Shown piece by piece: positions 48,993 through 59,798 of a stretch of 64,000 nt of DNA (its first letter is position 1; every line of letters begins with the position of its first letter). The notes below the pieces were generated by a model. The model saw only the letters and a list, made by a program, of their open reading frames with translations. It had not been told where the DNA came from and did not search any database. The DNA lies in contig CP136069.1 in NCBI GenBank assembly GCA_032622095.1, forward strand, positions 45,236,194 to 45,300,193, in the 5' to 3' direction. A program made the position numbers and the translations under genes. This stretch comes from Siphonodentalium dalli. Its lineage: Eukaryota; Mollusca; Scaphopoda; Gadilida; Siphonodentaliidae.

Positions 48993-49508
48993 TTAATAGT
49001 TCAAAGAATATAGCACGGGCAATAATTCGCTCGCCGTGCAATTGTCAAAACTAGTATCGGATAAGTGATCGCAATTCATCCAATCAAAAGACGTATCACC
49101 ATCTACAAAATCAACATATATAATAATAATAAAAGTCATAGACTTCAATTCCCTCGAATTGGGGTAGCTTTTTGGGATGTTGGCTTTTAAAAGACAAATT
49201 CTGGCAAAATTTGACTCCAAATAGACGATGACCTGCGCGTTCTCAAAGGTGAGCCACACACCAAGTATCAAGAGATTCTTTTGCAGATTGCTCAATTTAT
49301 CATTTAGACAACAGATATTATTATTTCTAAGTTGAATAAAATCAAACTTGGCCGGCATCTTCTCATTTGTGAACCACTTACCAAATATCAAGAAATTATG
49401 TTGAATATTGCTCAACTTAATTCCGGACATGAGAAAATTAACAGTTGTGCCCAGTTCCGCATGGCTTACATATAGCAATGATTTATCAGAACTGGGAAAC
49501 AAGTGCAA
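48993..49508 (-). other. ORF in right arm of foldback element, unrecognised
   Basis: 171 codons with two related segments, LSNIQHNFLIFGKWFTNEKM and LSNLQKNLLILGVWLTFENA, about 40 residues apart. The first segment is also encoded on the plus strand in the left arm (48161-48330). Family not recognised; could be a fragment of a transposon protein or a captured exon. Confidence 0.35.
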
Positions 49509-49743
49509 TACATAAGCTTGATAAATTCAATTCAGGTAACTAACATCAAAAACTGTTCAGATAAAGATATGGTGTAAAAACTATGGAATACCTCTCAAAC
49601 ATCTCTGTTGACAAGCACTAAGAAAACATAGCAGCAATTGACTATCCATTATTAAAATCACTGGGTTCAACATCATCATCACCATCCAAAAATTATGCAA
49701 AGAATTTGCAAGATGAAAGCAATAATAACAGCTATGATAGTTA

Positions 49744-49877
49744 TGCTATAAAGGATCAGTTGTCGCCAAGCATCATCCCCGTGAATGTCAATTATTTCTT
49801 CAGAATAAACTTTGCTACCATCATCATCAACGATGGGAATAGCCATGATTTCCTCATATGAATGACGGTGATGATGA
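49744..49877 (-). other. Coding-like fragment, unrecognised
   Basis: One minus frame reads SYEEIMAIPIVDDDGSKVYS followed by EEIIDIHGDDAWRQL, with codon use unlike the surrounding AT-rich noise. Lies just outside the foldback right arm. No splice sites or family identified. Confidence 0.3.
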
Positions 49878-50519
49878 AAGAGATGATGAAAGAGCTAAAA
49901 ATGACATCTATAGTCTTTATCTAATAAACAAAAACATAGATAAGGTAAGATATCATAAGAATCAGGCCTCAGCCCAGGGGTCCAGAACAGGGAGACTTGA
50001 AGTCTCCCTCCAGGAAATTTAGGGAGACTTCAGGAAATTTAGGGAGACTTCAGGGAGAAGTGGGGAGACTACCAAAAATTTACAATTTTCAAATATCGCT
50101 TTATTTTATAACATCTCAGTCATCTGACAATCAAATTTTTTTTAAAAGATAAAATAACAAATAAAACTAAAAAAGTTGGACTTTATCTGAAATTAGCTTA
50201 ATTAATTGTTATTATAAATTTTAATTTTTTGGAATTGCTGCCAGAATGTATACAATAAATTAATATTGTGCATATTCTGATGCCTATCAAAGTTAGTTGC
50301 ATGTTCTTCATGAAATTCATAAAAATACACAAGATTTTCACTATAGATTTCAGTACCATCCGATAACGGCGATAAGTCAAAGTTTATTCTATTAATATGA
50401 CAGGTCAATCCGCAAGTTCTATTAATAATATGGGTAGTAAAATATAGTAAAATTAAATGCGCCGGTCTCTAAGGCGCATATGCTATAGGCATATATCGGT
50501 TTTCTGTAATAAGAGCTGC

Positions 50520-50650
50520 AGGGAGAAATATAAAACGGTCCACAATTGAAAATTGTAAGAACTGTGAACCATAAATCAACATCCTCAATTCAACTAAGGC
50601 ATTCACACATCATATATAGATGTGGTAACCGAGTCGGAATGCCACCAAGT
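50520..50650. repeat. Dispersed repeat shared with 59620-59765
   Basis: CCACAATTGAAAATTGTA...GCATTCACAC...ATAGATGTGG...GGAAT(G/A)CCACCAA is common to both. The MITE at 50652 begins directly after it. 49980-50060 just before holds a short GGGAGACTTCAGG tandem. Confidence 0.65.
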
Positions 50651-50651
50651 A

Positions 50652-50808
50652 CAGTAATGCCCTAAGTAATCGACTCTTTAATCACAGCAAAATTATGGGT
50701 AACTTTTCAGGATTTAGTCGGAAATATGGCTTGTTGCCATTTATCGGAAAGCTCTCTGGGATAGCTTTCCGATGAATGGCAACAAGACATATTTCCGACA
50801 AAATATTC
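50652..50808. mobile_element. Palindromic MITE, right end truncated
   Basis: CAGTAATGCCCTAAGTAATC start after TA; both arms present around GGAAAGCTCTCTGGGATAGC, then broken after ATATTTCCGACAAAAT. Confidence 0.85.
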
Positions 50809-50909
50809 TGGTGTAAATTGGCTTGTGGAACCCAAATTCGAACTTGACCTGTATTTTAGGCTAGTAAACTCACATACCAAATTTCATTCCATTCAGTTCA
50901 GACTTACTA

Positions 50910-51092
50910 CAATAATGCTCTAAGTAATCGACTTCTTAACCACAGCAGAATTATGGGTAACTTTTCAGGATTTAGTCGGAAATATGGCTTGTTGTCATAA
51001 TGAATGGCAACAAGCCATATTTCCGACTAAATCCTGAAAAGTTACCCATAATTCTACTGTGGTTAAGAAGTTGATTACTTAGAACATTACTG
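50910..51092. mobile_element. Palindromic MITE, near full length
   Basis: CAATAATGCTCTAAGTAATC...GATTACTTAGAACATTACTG with a shortened centre (GGCTTGTTGTCATAATGAAT). Inserted in the same dispersed repeat that is uninterrupted at 62580-62720. Confidence 0.85.
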
Positions 51093-51174
51093 TGGTTATC
51101 ATCCGGAAATGAAAAAAATCATAGACAGAATGATAACCCATCATAAACAATACCTAATCCTTCCAGTTCTTTTT

Positions 51175-51632
51175 AAAAACAGGTGTATAAAACTGTAATA
51201 TAGTTTGGTGTCTGGACCCACACACATAGAATGTATGACTTTGAACATTTAAGCAGACATGGTGAAATTAAGTGTCATTATTTTTTCTCCCATTAATCAT
51301 GAGTTATATGCAAGCCTTCGTTACACTGTATCATGTACACTTTAATGTGTTGTCCTAAGACCAGTCCCACCATATAATAGCTTCAATATCATAAGTACGC
51401 TGTATCAAGTTGAGGACAACAAAAGAGAATAACTGATGATTTATAGATAGATACAAAATGTAAACGTGTTACAACACAACTCCTTATTATACTTAGGGTA
51501 GTTTAGTTGGTTTATTTTAACATTGATCATCATGGCAAATTTATCAGAAATTTAATCCTCCAGAATTGAAGCTGCATCATCAAATTTATGGATTCAATGA
51601 AAAGCTGGAGCACATATCTGTGCAAATTCTGG
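51175..51632. repeat. Repeat block, copy 1
   Basis: Long direct repeat with 62775-63232: AAAACAGGTGTATAAAACTG, TATCATGTACA(C/-)TTTTAATGTGTTG and TGGATTC(A/C)(A/T)TGAAAAGCTGGAGC are shared in order over about 450 bases with roughly 10-15% differences by eye. Confidence 0.85.
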
Positions 51633-52849
51633 TTTATTTTGCAGGAGAAGACAGTATAAATACCATTTTGGACACTACCTTAAAAATAACACATTTTTTA
51701 AAGAGAAAATCTATGGTCTCTAGCTAAGTGAATCTATTTGAACTAAAAACAAGAGCATTGCTAAGGATTGGCAAAATAAGTCTGTGGTAATTTCAACAAT
51801 GGGCAGTAACTCAGGTGAAAATTGGCAGGTGGAAGCCAAATTTGAACGTGACCTGTATTGTGTGCTAGTAAATTCACCTACCAAATTTCATTCCATTCAA
51901 TTCAGACTTCAGTTATCATCTGGAAGCCAAATTTCGATCATCAGGAAACAAAATTTAAGTGCAAATTCCAATAAAAAGCAGAACATAAATTCGAACTTGA
52001 CCTGTATTATCAAATTTAAGTCCACTTTGTTCAGACTTACTAAAGTTATCATACAGAAACGAAAAAAGAGAACGGAGGGACGGCTAGCCGGAGAGTTGGA
52101 CGGCAAGATGAACGGATAGACCAGTAACATAATACATTGTTTTTTCAAATGGGCGTATAAAAACGAAGTGATTCGTCTGAACAGGAAAAAAGCCCTCTGA
52201 TGCCATCAGGATAAAGTCAGTGACACAAAAATCCTCTTCTGCGGTTCCACGTCACCCGATGGGGCTCAAAGAGCAAAAGCTCCCCTCGAGAGTGGGCATT
52301 CGCTACCTCTACCAGCCTGGCGAGCTGGAATGTGGCTGCCGATGCACAACTGATCCTGTGTGGTCCCTCCAGGTGTACCAGCTTGAACGCTGTCACCAAT
52401 CCCGTCGAGCCTGTGCTCTACTATTTAGTGGACGGGCCAGCACACGGATTTGTCCGGGAAGAGTTGCTTGTAGTGCCTCCCAACACCCAGCTGCCACCAT
52501 ATGGCATTGTCAGAAGGACTAGACACTAGGTGTCTTGTTCCGTGAACAGTGCTGCAGCCCCTCTTTTTCGTTCGCACTCTAGACAGGTCAGCCTCACAAT
52601 TCCTCTGCAGTGCCCTTTGATGTTGTCCAGCTGGTTGACACACACTGGTTTCGAGCTGTTGCATATACTCCACGCGTGATACGGCTAAGTAGCAAATATT
52701 GGACAACTGGAGGTAGTCATCGATGATCCAGACGTTCTGTGGGTCATGGATTATAAGAACACGGTGAGAGCATAGCCCAGGCGCCAATTGGGGTCTGGAT
52801 AGCCGCCTCAGCTACCTCAATCGTGACCTCGACGATGTCGTTGAAAAAG

Positions 52850-53330
52850 AGCTCTTCTCTGCCCGGCGGGTCGCCAGTACCTGGGATTACGATGTCAATG
52901 TTCTGCTTTCGGCTGTCCTTGGGGTGGTAAATGATGGCACTGGGACATCTAGGAAAGGCTCCTTAAGGCGTCGGAGCGACAGCTCCTGTGCCCGGTCACG
53001 GACCTTCTGATGGCTGGTGAGGATTAGGTCACTGGGCCTCAACTGCTCCACAAACCGATCCCACCCCAGGCAGCTGAGGAGAGCCTTCTGCAACTCCTGG
53101 CACTGGACTTTGTCACTCTGAAGGCGTATGCGCTTTTTCAGGGCTTTGATGGCTTCACCTTTTGCTCTATAGTTGACATCGGCCTCTTCGTAGTAGTCTG
53201 CCCTTTGGTGCAGCCAGTGGTGAGGCATTTCACCTGCAATCGGTGGTGGCTGTCCTTGATCCCCGCAGCAAATAACCTGAACTCCGAAGACCCAGTTAGC
53301 TAGGGACTCTACAGGTTTCCTGGAGGCTTT
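52850..53330 (-). pseudogene. SF1 helicase central fragment
   Basis: Open frame from about 53330 (HWRLAKASRKPVESLANWVF) through VQVICCGDQGQPPPIAGEMP to 52887. GDxxQxPP is the usual form of helicase motif III in Pif1-like SF1 enzymes. The homologous reading continues in a second frame from about 52935. Confidence 0.7.
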
Positions 53331-53612
53331 GGCGAGTCTCCAGTGTCATGTAGGTACTGCAATCTTGCAGCACGAATTGGTCGACGTTGAACTGTCTGTC
53401 TTGTCCCCCCCCCCCCCCCCCCCCAGCAGCCAGACTGCAATCGGCTCATCCTGTGTTGCCCCTCTGATTGCTTGCAGACGTCACCCTTGTAGATGTGAAC
53501 ATGCCTGGAGCATGGAAAGTGAAGGTCTTTGGGCCAGGCTTGGCCATTGTGGCAGATGAGCTCTACTTTTCCTCTTACACCATTGACTCCAAACTGGTAT
53601 TTCCTGCTCCGG

Positions 53613-54314
53613 CTATGTCCCGCAGGATAATCTCACGATTGAGGATCTTCGACCATGGCCCCTGTTTCGTGGACTAGGTCCTCCCAACCCCAAATTTTCT
53701 AATTCCTTGTGGGGGGTGAGTCTCTGGCTTCTCAGGGCACCTTCAAAGTGCTCGACCACTCTCTGGGCAACACATTTGAGGTCTCTGAGGAGGTAGATGC
53801 CATAGACAACCGCGGTGACATTGTAGGCATTCTCATAGTATGGGCAGTCAATACCCGTCAGCATACCGGGGCTTGCGGCATGTCCCTTCTTCCCCTCAGC
53901 TCTAACCGGGTCGAACTTGTCTTCAACCACCCAGTTGCCGTAATCATGCTGCCTCAAGAACTTAACTTTTGAGGATGAACTCTCGGGAAGTTCTCTGACG
54001 AGTTGTTCTGCTCCATCAACTGTCATATGAATGTTCAGGGCAATATTGCCAGCCCTGGTCTCAATACCATCCACGATCTTTTTGTCACCAATGTCAAGCA
54101 GGTCTTCTGCTTCAACCCTCCATGTAGAGAAGACCGCGGCTGAGCCATCGACTTCAAACTCGTCATTGGCATCATTCATCATGTCAACCCACGGTACATC
54201 AGGAAGCCTCACCAGGGGAGAGGCTTGCTCATCCAGGTCAATAAATTGCACCTGAGGTGCGGGGTCAGGTAGTGATGCAAGTAGCTTGTCAATAAGATCA
54301 TCCATAGTGACCAC
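53613..54314 (-). pseudogene. Acidic ORF within the helicase-type pseudogene
   Basis: The longest open segment of the element (233 codons): starts MVTMDDLIDKLLASLPDP, contains DVPWVDMMNDANDEFEVDGS and ends after HFEGALRSQRLTPHKELENL. The last ~25 codons (GPSPRNRGHG...) look out of frame. No domain recognised. Confidence 0.5.
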
Positions 54315-54765
54315 TGAGGTATATATACATACATTATCATTTCTTTAATATGAAATTTCGGTAGTGTCTATTGCCACTATGCGCCGAAACTCGGCCATGT
54401 CATGTTGCCTTCGTCGCGATCTAGCTAGTCGGGTGTACCCCACACCAGTCTTTACAAGCGGCGAGGGATGTTTTTAATGCCCTTGCCACAGCCTCGGCAT
54501 GTACAAGTGCCCCCTCCCTTGGCTATATGCACGTTGGGGACCTTGCAAAACATCCTCCGACACGGTCGGCCGCACTTTTCAGTCAACCCCAAAAGAAGCC
54601 ACTCACAAGAGTTCATCGTTCAGTCATTGTGTATGTCCACGCATTTCAAATATCTAAATGGATTTTCATCAGAGGGGGTGAGCAGCTCAAGGGCCGGTGA
54701 CGGTGGTGGGCCATCCCCCTGGGGCTCTCCCTGCTTGCACACTATACGACAGGTATACTTGGGTT

Positions 54766-54871
54766 ACCGGGAACAGGGGCTGGTAACGTTTTTGGCCCGA
54801 ATTAGCCGGTGAATTCACCGAAACAGGGGTTGGGAGCATTATTTTGGGCCCACTTAATTGGTGCATTCACA
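54766..54871. repeat. Two ~52-bp direct repeats upstream of the helicase pseudogene
   Basis: GAACAGGGGCTGG-TAACGTTTTTGGCCC..TTAGCCGGTGAATTCAC and GAAACAGGGGTTGGGAGCAT..TTGGGCCC..TTAATTGGTGCATTCAC are adjacent related units just before the element's first coding motif. Confidence 0.55.
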
Positions 54872-55356
54872 CCCCTGTTGCTAGACATGCAAAGCGTAAA
54901 ATCCAAGATGGTTGCCGATGGCCATGTTTTTGTCCAAATGACTCGTTCCCATCTACATGTCAATATTAACATCCATGACAAATTTCATGATGATCAGACA
55001 AACACTCCAGCCTGTAGCCTGTGCTAATGGATTGAAATTTGAAATGTTAACATCCATGACAAATTTCATGATGATCAGATAACAGTACAGCCTGTAGCCT
55101 GTGCTAATAGGTTGCATTTTGAAATCCAAAATGGCTGTCTGTAGCCCATGCTAACGGAAATAGTTGACATATGTCTCCACACACATATGCACACATGGAC
55201 GATGGATACCAAGCCATGGCAATAGCTCAAACTATACAAGTAAAGTTGAGCTAAAAATGGAAATAAATGCATTTATCTCGAAATTTCAGGCGCCAAGGTT
55301 TCTATAGTGGTAAATATATGTGCCAAGTTTTAAAACAAATGACCAGGACATGAAGG

Positions 55357-56457
55357 TAGAGGTGTCACAATTATTGATTTTGATAATCGATCATCAATAA
55401 TCGACTATAATCAATTAATCGTACCTAATAACATCAGTGGAAGTATTCCGTAATATGGCCTATTGTCAGGGTGCTGGTTAACTGCACTGTCACTGGTTGT
55501 TTCAGGCATCGGCCAATGTAATTTTTAAATTAACAAAGTGCATCATAGACCACTGTTAATGACCAATAAATTGAATACCAGCACAGTTCTCGGCGATTTT
55601 ATGGTTACAATATTTGTGAGTTCATTAGAATGAACGTAGCGATTAATTTCAGTGCTATGAATAGCCAAACATACAATCAAAATAAAAGTAGGAATGCACG
55701 ACGGATGGCCGGCAGTTCCTAAAAAGTTCCTATAAGTTTCATCAAACATCCAGAGCGTGGATAACAATCACAAAGGTGTGCCCCCACCTGCAAATTGCAG
55801 GACTTAGAACAAGTTAAGTATTTGATAATATTGAGTTTCATTCAGCATTCACCGCATGATACGCGACAGCCTGTACTAGTAACATCTAAGTGTACTTATA
55901 CAAACAAAGTATAGTCGCAAATGATATCGTGGAGAACATCGCTAATTAAAATGCCATAGTGGATAACATCACTGATTAAAATGCCCTAGGTTTCCTGAGA
56001 ATGTCAATCAACTCCCCCATTGGTCCAATCAGATTCAAGGGCGAGTATATTCAGTTCATTGAACACGGTGGCAGTCGGCATATATCAAAGACATAATGCC
56101 GCCTTTCTAGTATAAATTTACAATGATGTCGCCATAAGTTCAAAGCTGCAGTGCCGCCAATTTGTAGAATATGCAATGACCCGGAGAGTAACCATGTCGC
56201 ATCATCAAATGAACTGCTGACTGTTTGCAATATAAGTTAGTAGTACTCATGTTGTCGGAATCTAATTGATACGTGATCAAATGTTGATAACCCTTGGTTG
56301 TAGATTAAACTGTCTAAAACAAACACGGTATTCAGTAATATCCGGCATTTTCCAATGTCTGAAATAAATAATGCAGATTAATAGACTATGGAAATGGTAA
56401 TCGATTATCGGCTTTATCAATGGTTCATCGATTATGCAATTAATCGTGGCACCCCTA
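55357..56457. mobile_element. hAT non-autonomous element, 1.1 kb, perfect target duplication
   Basis: Flanked by CATGAAGG on both sides (55349-55356, 56458-56465). Termini TAGAGGTGTCACAATTATTG and AATTAATCGTGGCACCCCTA, with ATCGATTA-rich subterminal arms. The interior has no transposase ORF. It splits an older dispersed repeat (GACCAGGA | ATGCAAGTTTGG). Confidence 0.88.
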
Positions 56458-56752
56458 CATGAAGGAATGCAAGTTTGGACACTTAGCTATTACAAAAATT
56501 GGTTTATTATTATCTTGTGAAAGATATTTGGATCACTTCTTCCAAAAGCTTCCAGAAGGGATGTTTTGTTCGGCGACCGCTTTGAACTGGATTATAACAA
56601 CAGGTGTCTGATTAGATAACTGAATGCTTATTTAACACATTGAGTGCAAGGTGACTTCACGGAGATTACAGCACTGACCTTTTGTTTTTACATCGATCAT
56701 TGCGCTGAATTGGATTCTTATTTTTATGACCACTGTCCAGACTAAACACTAA

Positions 56753-57448
56753 CAAGAGGTGTGCACTCGCGTGCTATCATACCCCCACCACGGCAAATTC
56801 AACCTGCATTATCCGTAAACCCAACAAAAAAGATTTTTAACTTTAAAGAACAATTTGGATTAATAATATCGATATGGTGTCGCAAGAAGCTTGTACAGAA
56901 AAAAATATTCAAATTGGTTCATATTTGTTCGAATGATTGCAGACACCCAAAAAAAGGTAGAAAATGAAACGCAACCTTAACATCTAAGATGGCTTTTGTC
57001 GAGTGTGATAGCATCCACAAAAAAAATCCCAAAATTTTCTAAGTCAAAATGAAGTGTAATGTTAGGAAAAACAGTCTGAGCCAACCCTGAGCCGCATCAT
57101 GTAGAGAGGGTGTTGTGAGAAGCATGTATACCAAAAATTATTTAAATTGGTTCATATTTGTTAAAGTTATTAAGTCGGACAGAATTTCTAAGTCAAAATA
57201 AGTCAAAAAGTAAGGCGTAACTTAAAAAAAGAAAGTCGGACCACACCGCAATTAGCATCATGCGGAGAGGCGGTCCTAAGGAGATTGCATACAAAAATTT
57301 ATTGAAATCGGTTCATAGTTGTTCGAGTTATGAGATCGGAGAGACGGACGGACAGACAGACGGACAAACACACGGAGGGAGAAAGTGTGACGGACAGACG
57401 CAGTCAATCCAGTATACCCCCCATTTTCTTCGAAAGTGGGGGGTATAA
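56753..57448. repeat. Dispersed repeat, longer copy of 32126-32556
   Basis: Starts AACAAGAGGTGTGCACTCGC, internally repeats GTCAAAAT(A/G)A(A/G) units, ends CAGTCAATCCAGTATACCCC. The central module is duplicated relative to the 32.1 kb copy. Confidence 0.75.
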
Positions 57449-57689
57449 TTAGCTAAACGTGAACGATGGTAGTGTGTCGTCACCAATAGAGTTTCAATCA
57501 ACCTGTCACAATGAATGAGCGAGCCATCACAAAACAGTAGCTCAGAGTTGAATGTATAGACCAGAAATTTAAACTTATAAAGAATCCCCAGTTTGCACTA
57601 GAGCCAACACAAGCTCAGCATTAAGTATGTAAAATTTACCGCACGTGCAATCAAATTTCAGAGGTAAAAATAAATATATTTGTTCACTT

Positions 57690-57849
57690 TTGGACTAGAA
57701 AAACTGTCTGAAGTTCGGAATAGAGGGTTTCCGGTTTACAGAGGTAATATTTAGCGAGAATCCACTTGGGGGAATTCGGGACCAGACAATTTGGTCGGTA
57801 TGGAGAGTGATTCGGGTTATAGAGGGTCCGCTTTGGAGAGGTTTTACTG
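57690..57849. mobile_element. pogo-like MITE remnant
   Basis: Shares GAATTCGGGAC(T/C)AGA(T/C)AAT, ATAGAGGGTCCG(G/C)TTTGGAGAGG and TTTTACTGTA with 22852-23031; the left terminus is worn. Confidence 0.6.
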
Positions 57850-59620
57850 TAATTCAAGACAAAAAAAAAAACTTTTCCTGCCAAAATGAATCTATTTGAA
57901 ATAATAAACCAAAAATTGAGTGTACTAGATGATAACAGCTTTGTATTTTTTATTTTTTTTGACAACAGCTCAAAATAATTTAGTTTTTTTAAACTTTTGA
58001 CTCACAGATTTGAAATTAAATTATACCTATAGAACAAGTTTAGACTCAATCAAATATATTTGTGAACAAGATTTCTTACCCGGGAATATCTTGGTGAACA
58101 TGCAATAATCTGTTCTCAGCTGCACATTTATTATGATCATCAATATCGGTAGGTAAGTATAGCGAACTGAACATGACCACCACCAAATATAATTAGGATT
58201 AGAATTTCCAAAAAGTAAACTGTTACAATAATATCATCAGTGCTTAAATTATTTGTATGTTCTTCATTCAAACTGAGATCAACAAAATCATCACTATAAA
58301 CTTGAGTATAATCATCGATATTGAATTGAGAAGACATGTTCTACGAACGCAATTACATGTATAAATAAAACTGGTAAACTCCCAAACAAACTGATAAACC
58401 CAAGTCTATATTTATCATATATGTTACCATATATATATATACTAGTATAAAATTTTCAGAATGAGGCTATGTCATATTTAAGTTGGAATTCCTTAAATAT
58501 TATATTCAATTCTAGCCCAATACAATGGTGGACATAAATACAATTTAGAATATGATATTAGGTTACCCCTCAACGCAGTTGCAAGACTTTACTCGCTGAC
58601 TAATTGTATATACTATACAGTTGTCATCCGGCATTAAAAATAAATTTCTTTTCTGACTCACAAAATTGAGTGACTCGTGTTTGAGTCGATAAACACCAGA
58701 ACAGAAAAACTAAACTAAAAATTAATCTGAGTGAAAAAGTTATTAGAAATGAGCAATAATTATCTTCAAATCAAGAATATATTTCATGGTTAATCAAATT
58801 TAGAAATGTTAGTTAAAATCATTGGAACAATTGTTTGAATAAGAAGTTTGTAGAACTAACATATATTTTGAAATAAAATTCCCAATTTTCCATGATGATT
58901 TTATAAAAACTTTTGAGATTTTTCACATTCACCCACTGTGAAGGCCTTACATCCCTTTAATATCACAAGATCATGTGGACATACCTATCTATGAGCAGCT
59001 TTCCATGTCCAGAGAAGAATCATGAATTTATTGTGGGATTCACTGGATGGGTGAAGATAATACAATTCCATACTCCCCAATTCATATCTAGGAAGGAAAC
59101 TTTTTGAAGTTTTTTTGAATTCCTTTTGAAGCCATACAGATAACATATTCATATTCCTTAAACCAATGCTCATTCTGATATGGGCACCATAAAATAACAC
59201 ATCCAATCCATATTCCTCATGTTATCTTGATATATATCACCAGAGAAAAACTAACTGAACTAATTTACATAATCCAGTAAGATTATTAAGAAGATTCACT
59301 CAAAATGGCTGCTATCCGCTATATACAGTATATTAAACAGTCAACTGCTTTAGCACAAAAAGAGTTAACTGACAAGGCAGTGCATAATGCGGGGCACGAA
59401 GTGTGCTATTGTGATCATATGCAAACTTTATATACCAGCAACATGAAACTGCAGCTAAAAAGTGGGCTTGAATTCAAGTCCAGTGTTACAACTTACATAT
59501 ATTACATATACCTTTGGCAATTTAGTAAACAGTATTTTTATCTTGCCAGTTAAATTAAGTTTATCTCCAAGGAGCTTTTCAATAAGCGTATATCTGTTTA
59601 CTTTAATACAGCTGCACTAG
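57850..59620. other. No supported gene
   Basis: AT-rich; short minus ORFs at 58140-58337 (MSSQFNIDDYTQVYSDDFVD) and 58985-59206 (LRNMNMLSVWLQKEFKKTSK) look slightly better than chance but match nothing I know and have no consistent splice sites. They do not resemble the missing N-terminus of NUP188. Confidence 0.4.
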
Positions 59621-59798
59621 GCAGAAATATAAACAATCCACAATTGAAAATTGTATGGACTGTAAACCATACATCGCCATCCTTATTCCAGCTTAATAAA
59701 GCATTCACACTTCACTTATAGATGTGGCAACAAAGAATAGTTGGAATACCACCAAATGTAGCTGAAGGATTGACTTTCATCAGAAAACATGAAGAGTA

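Larger units (their letters stand above)
47911..49705. mobile_element. Foldback element with ~400-bp inverted arms
   Basis: Arms 47911-48320 and 49311-49705 are reverse complements over nearly their whole length (ATTCTTTGCATAATTTTTGG left, CCAAAAATTATGCAAAGAAT right; CAACTTAGAAATAATAATAT left). The ~990-bp centre has a second, smaller inverted pair (about 48700-48845). Each arm has the same coding-like stretch (NAELGTTVNFLMSGIKLSNI). Lies upstream of the first visible NUP188 exon. Confidence 0.8.
52217..54765 (-). pseudogene. Degraded zinc-finger plus SF1 helicase gene of a mobile or viral-type element
   Basis: GC-rich, intronless stretch read in several frames on the minus strand. In order: ENPFRYLKCVDIHND (54640-54685); a Cys-rich finger LTEKCGRPC..FC...GTCTCRGCGKG (54480-54620); a long acidic ORF 54314-53680 (MDDLIDKLLASLPDPAPQ...); a helicase block with a motif III-like CGDQGQPPP and YYEEADVNYRAKGEAIKALK (53330-52887); YHPKDSRKQNIDIVIPGTG (52935-52870); and a motif V/VI block VWIIDDYLQLSNICYLAVSR (52730-52660). 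A final NRRRGF near 52230 may be the end of an HNH domain. Walker A/B motifs were not found, so an internal part is lost. Stops, frameshifts and a 22-C run show it is dead. Exact family uncertain. Confidence 0.65.

Noticed and set aside
53405-53424. Poly-C run as a functional G-quadruplex site
   Set aside because: Several long C/G runs in the window (17776, 27972, 39005, 53405) look like expansion or assembly-sensitive homopolymers; no positional logic links them to genes.
52220-53677. Plus-strand ORFs in the GC-rich block (e.g. VLYYLVDGPAHGFV; VTLVDVNMPGAWKV)
   Set aside because: They look coding because the block is GC-rich, but the recognisable helicase motifs are on the minus strand; kept as shadows.
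58090-59206. N-terminal NUP188 exons
   Set aside because: The candidate stretches (CAAENRLLHVHQDIPG; LRNMNMLSVWLQ) do not resemble the expected Nup188 N-terminus, and their splice phases do not meet the phase required at 47667.
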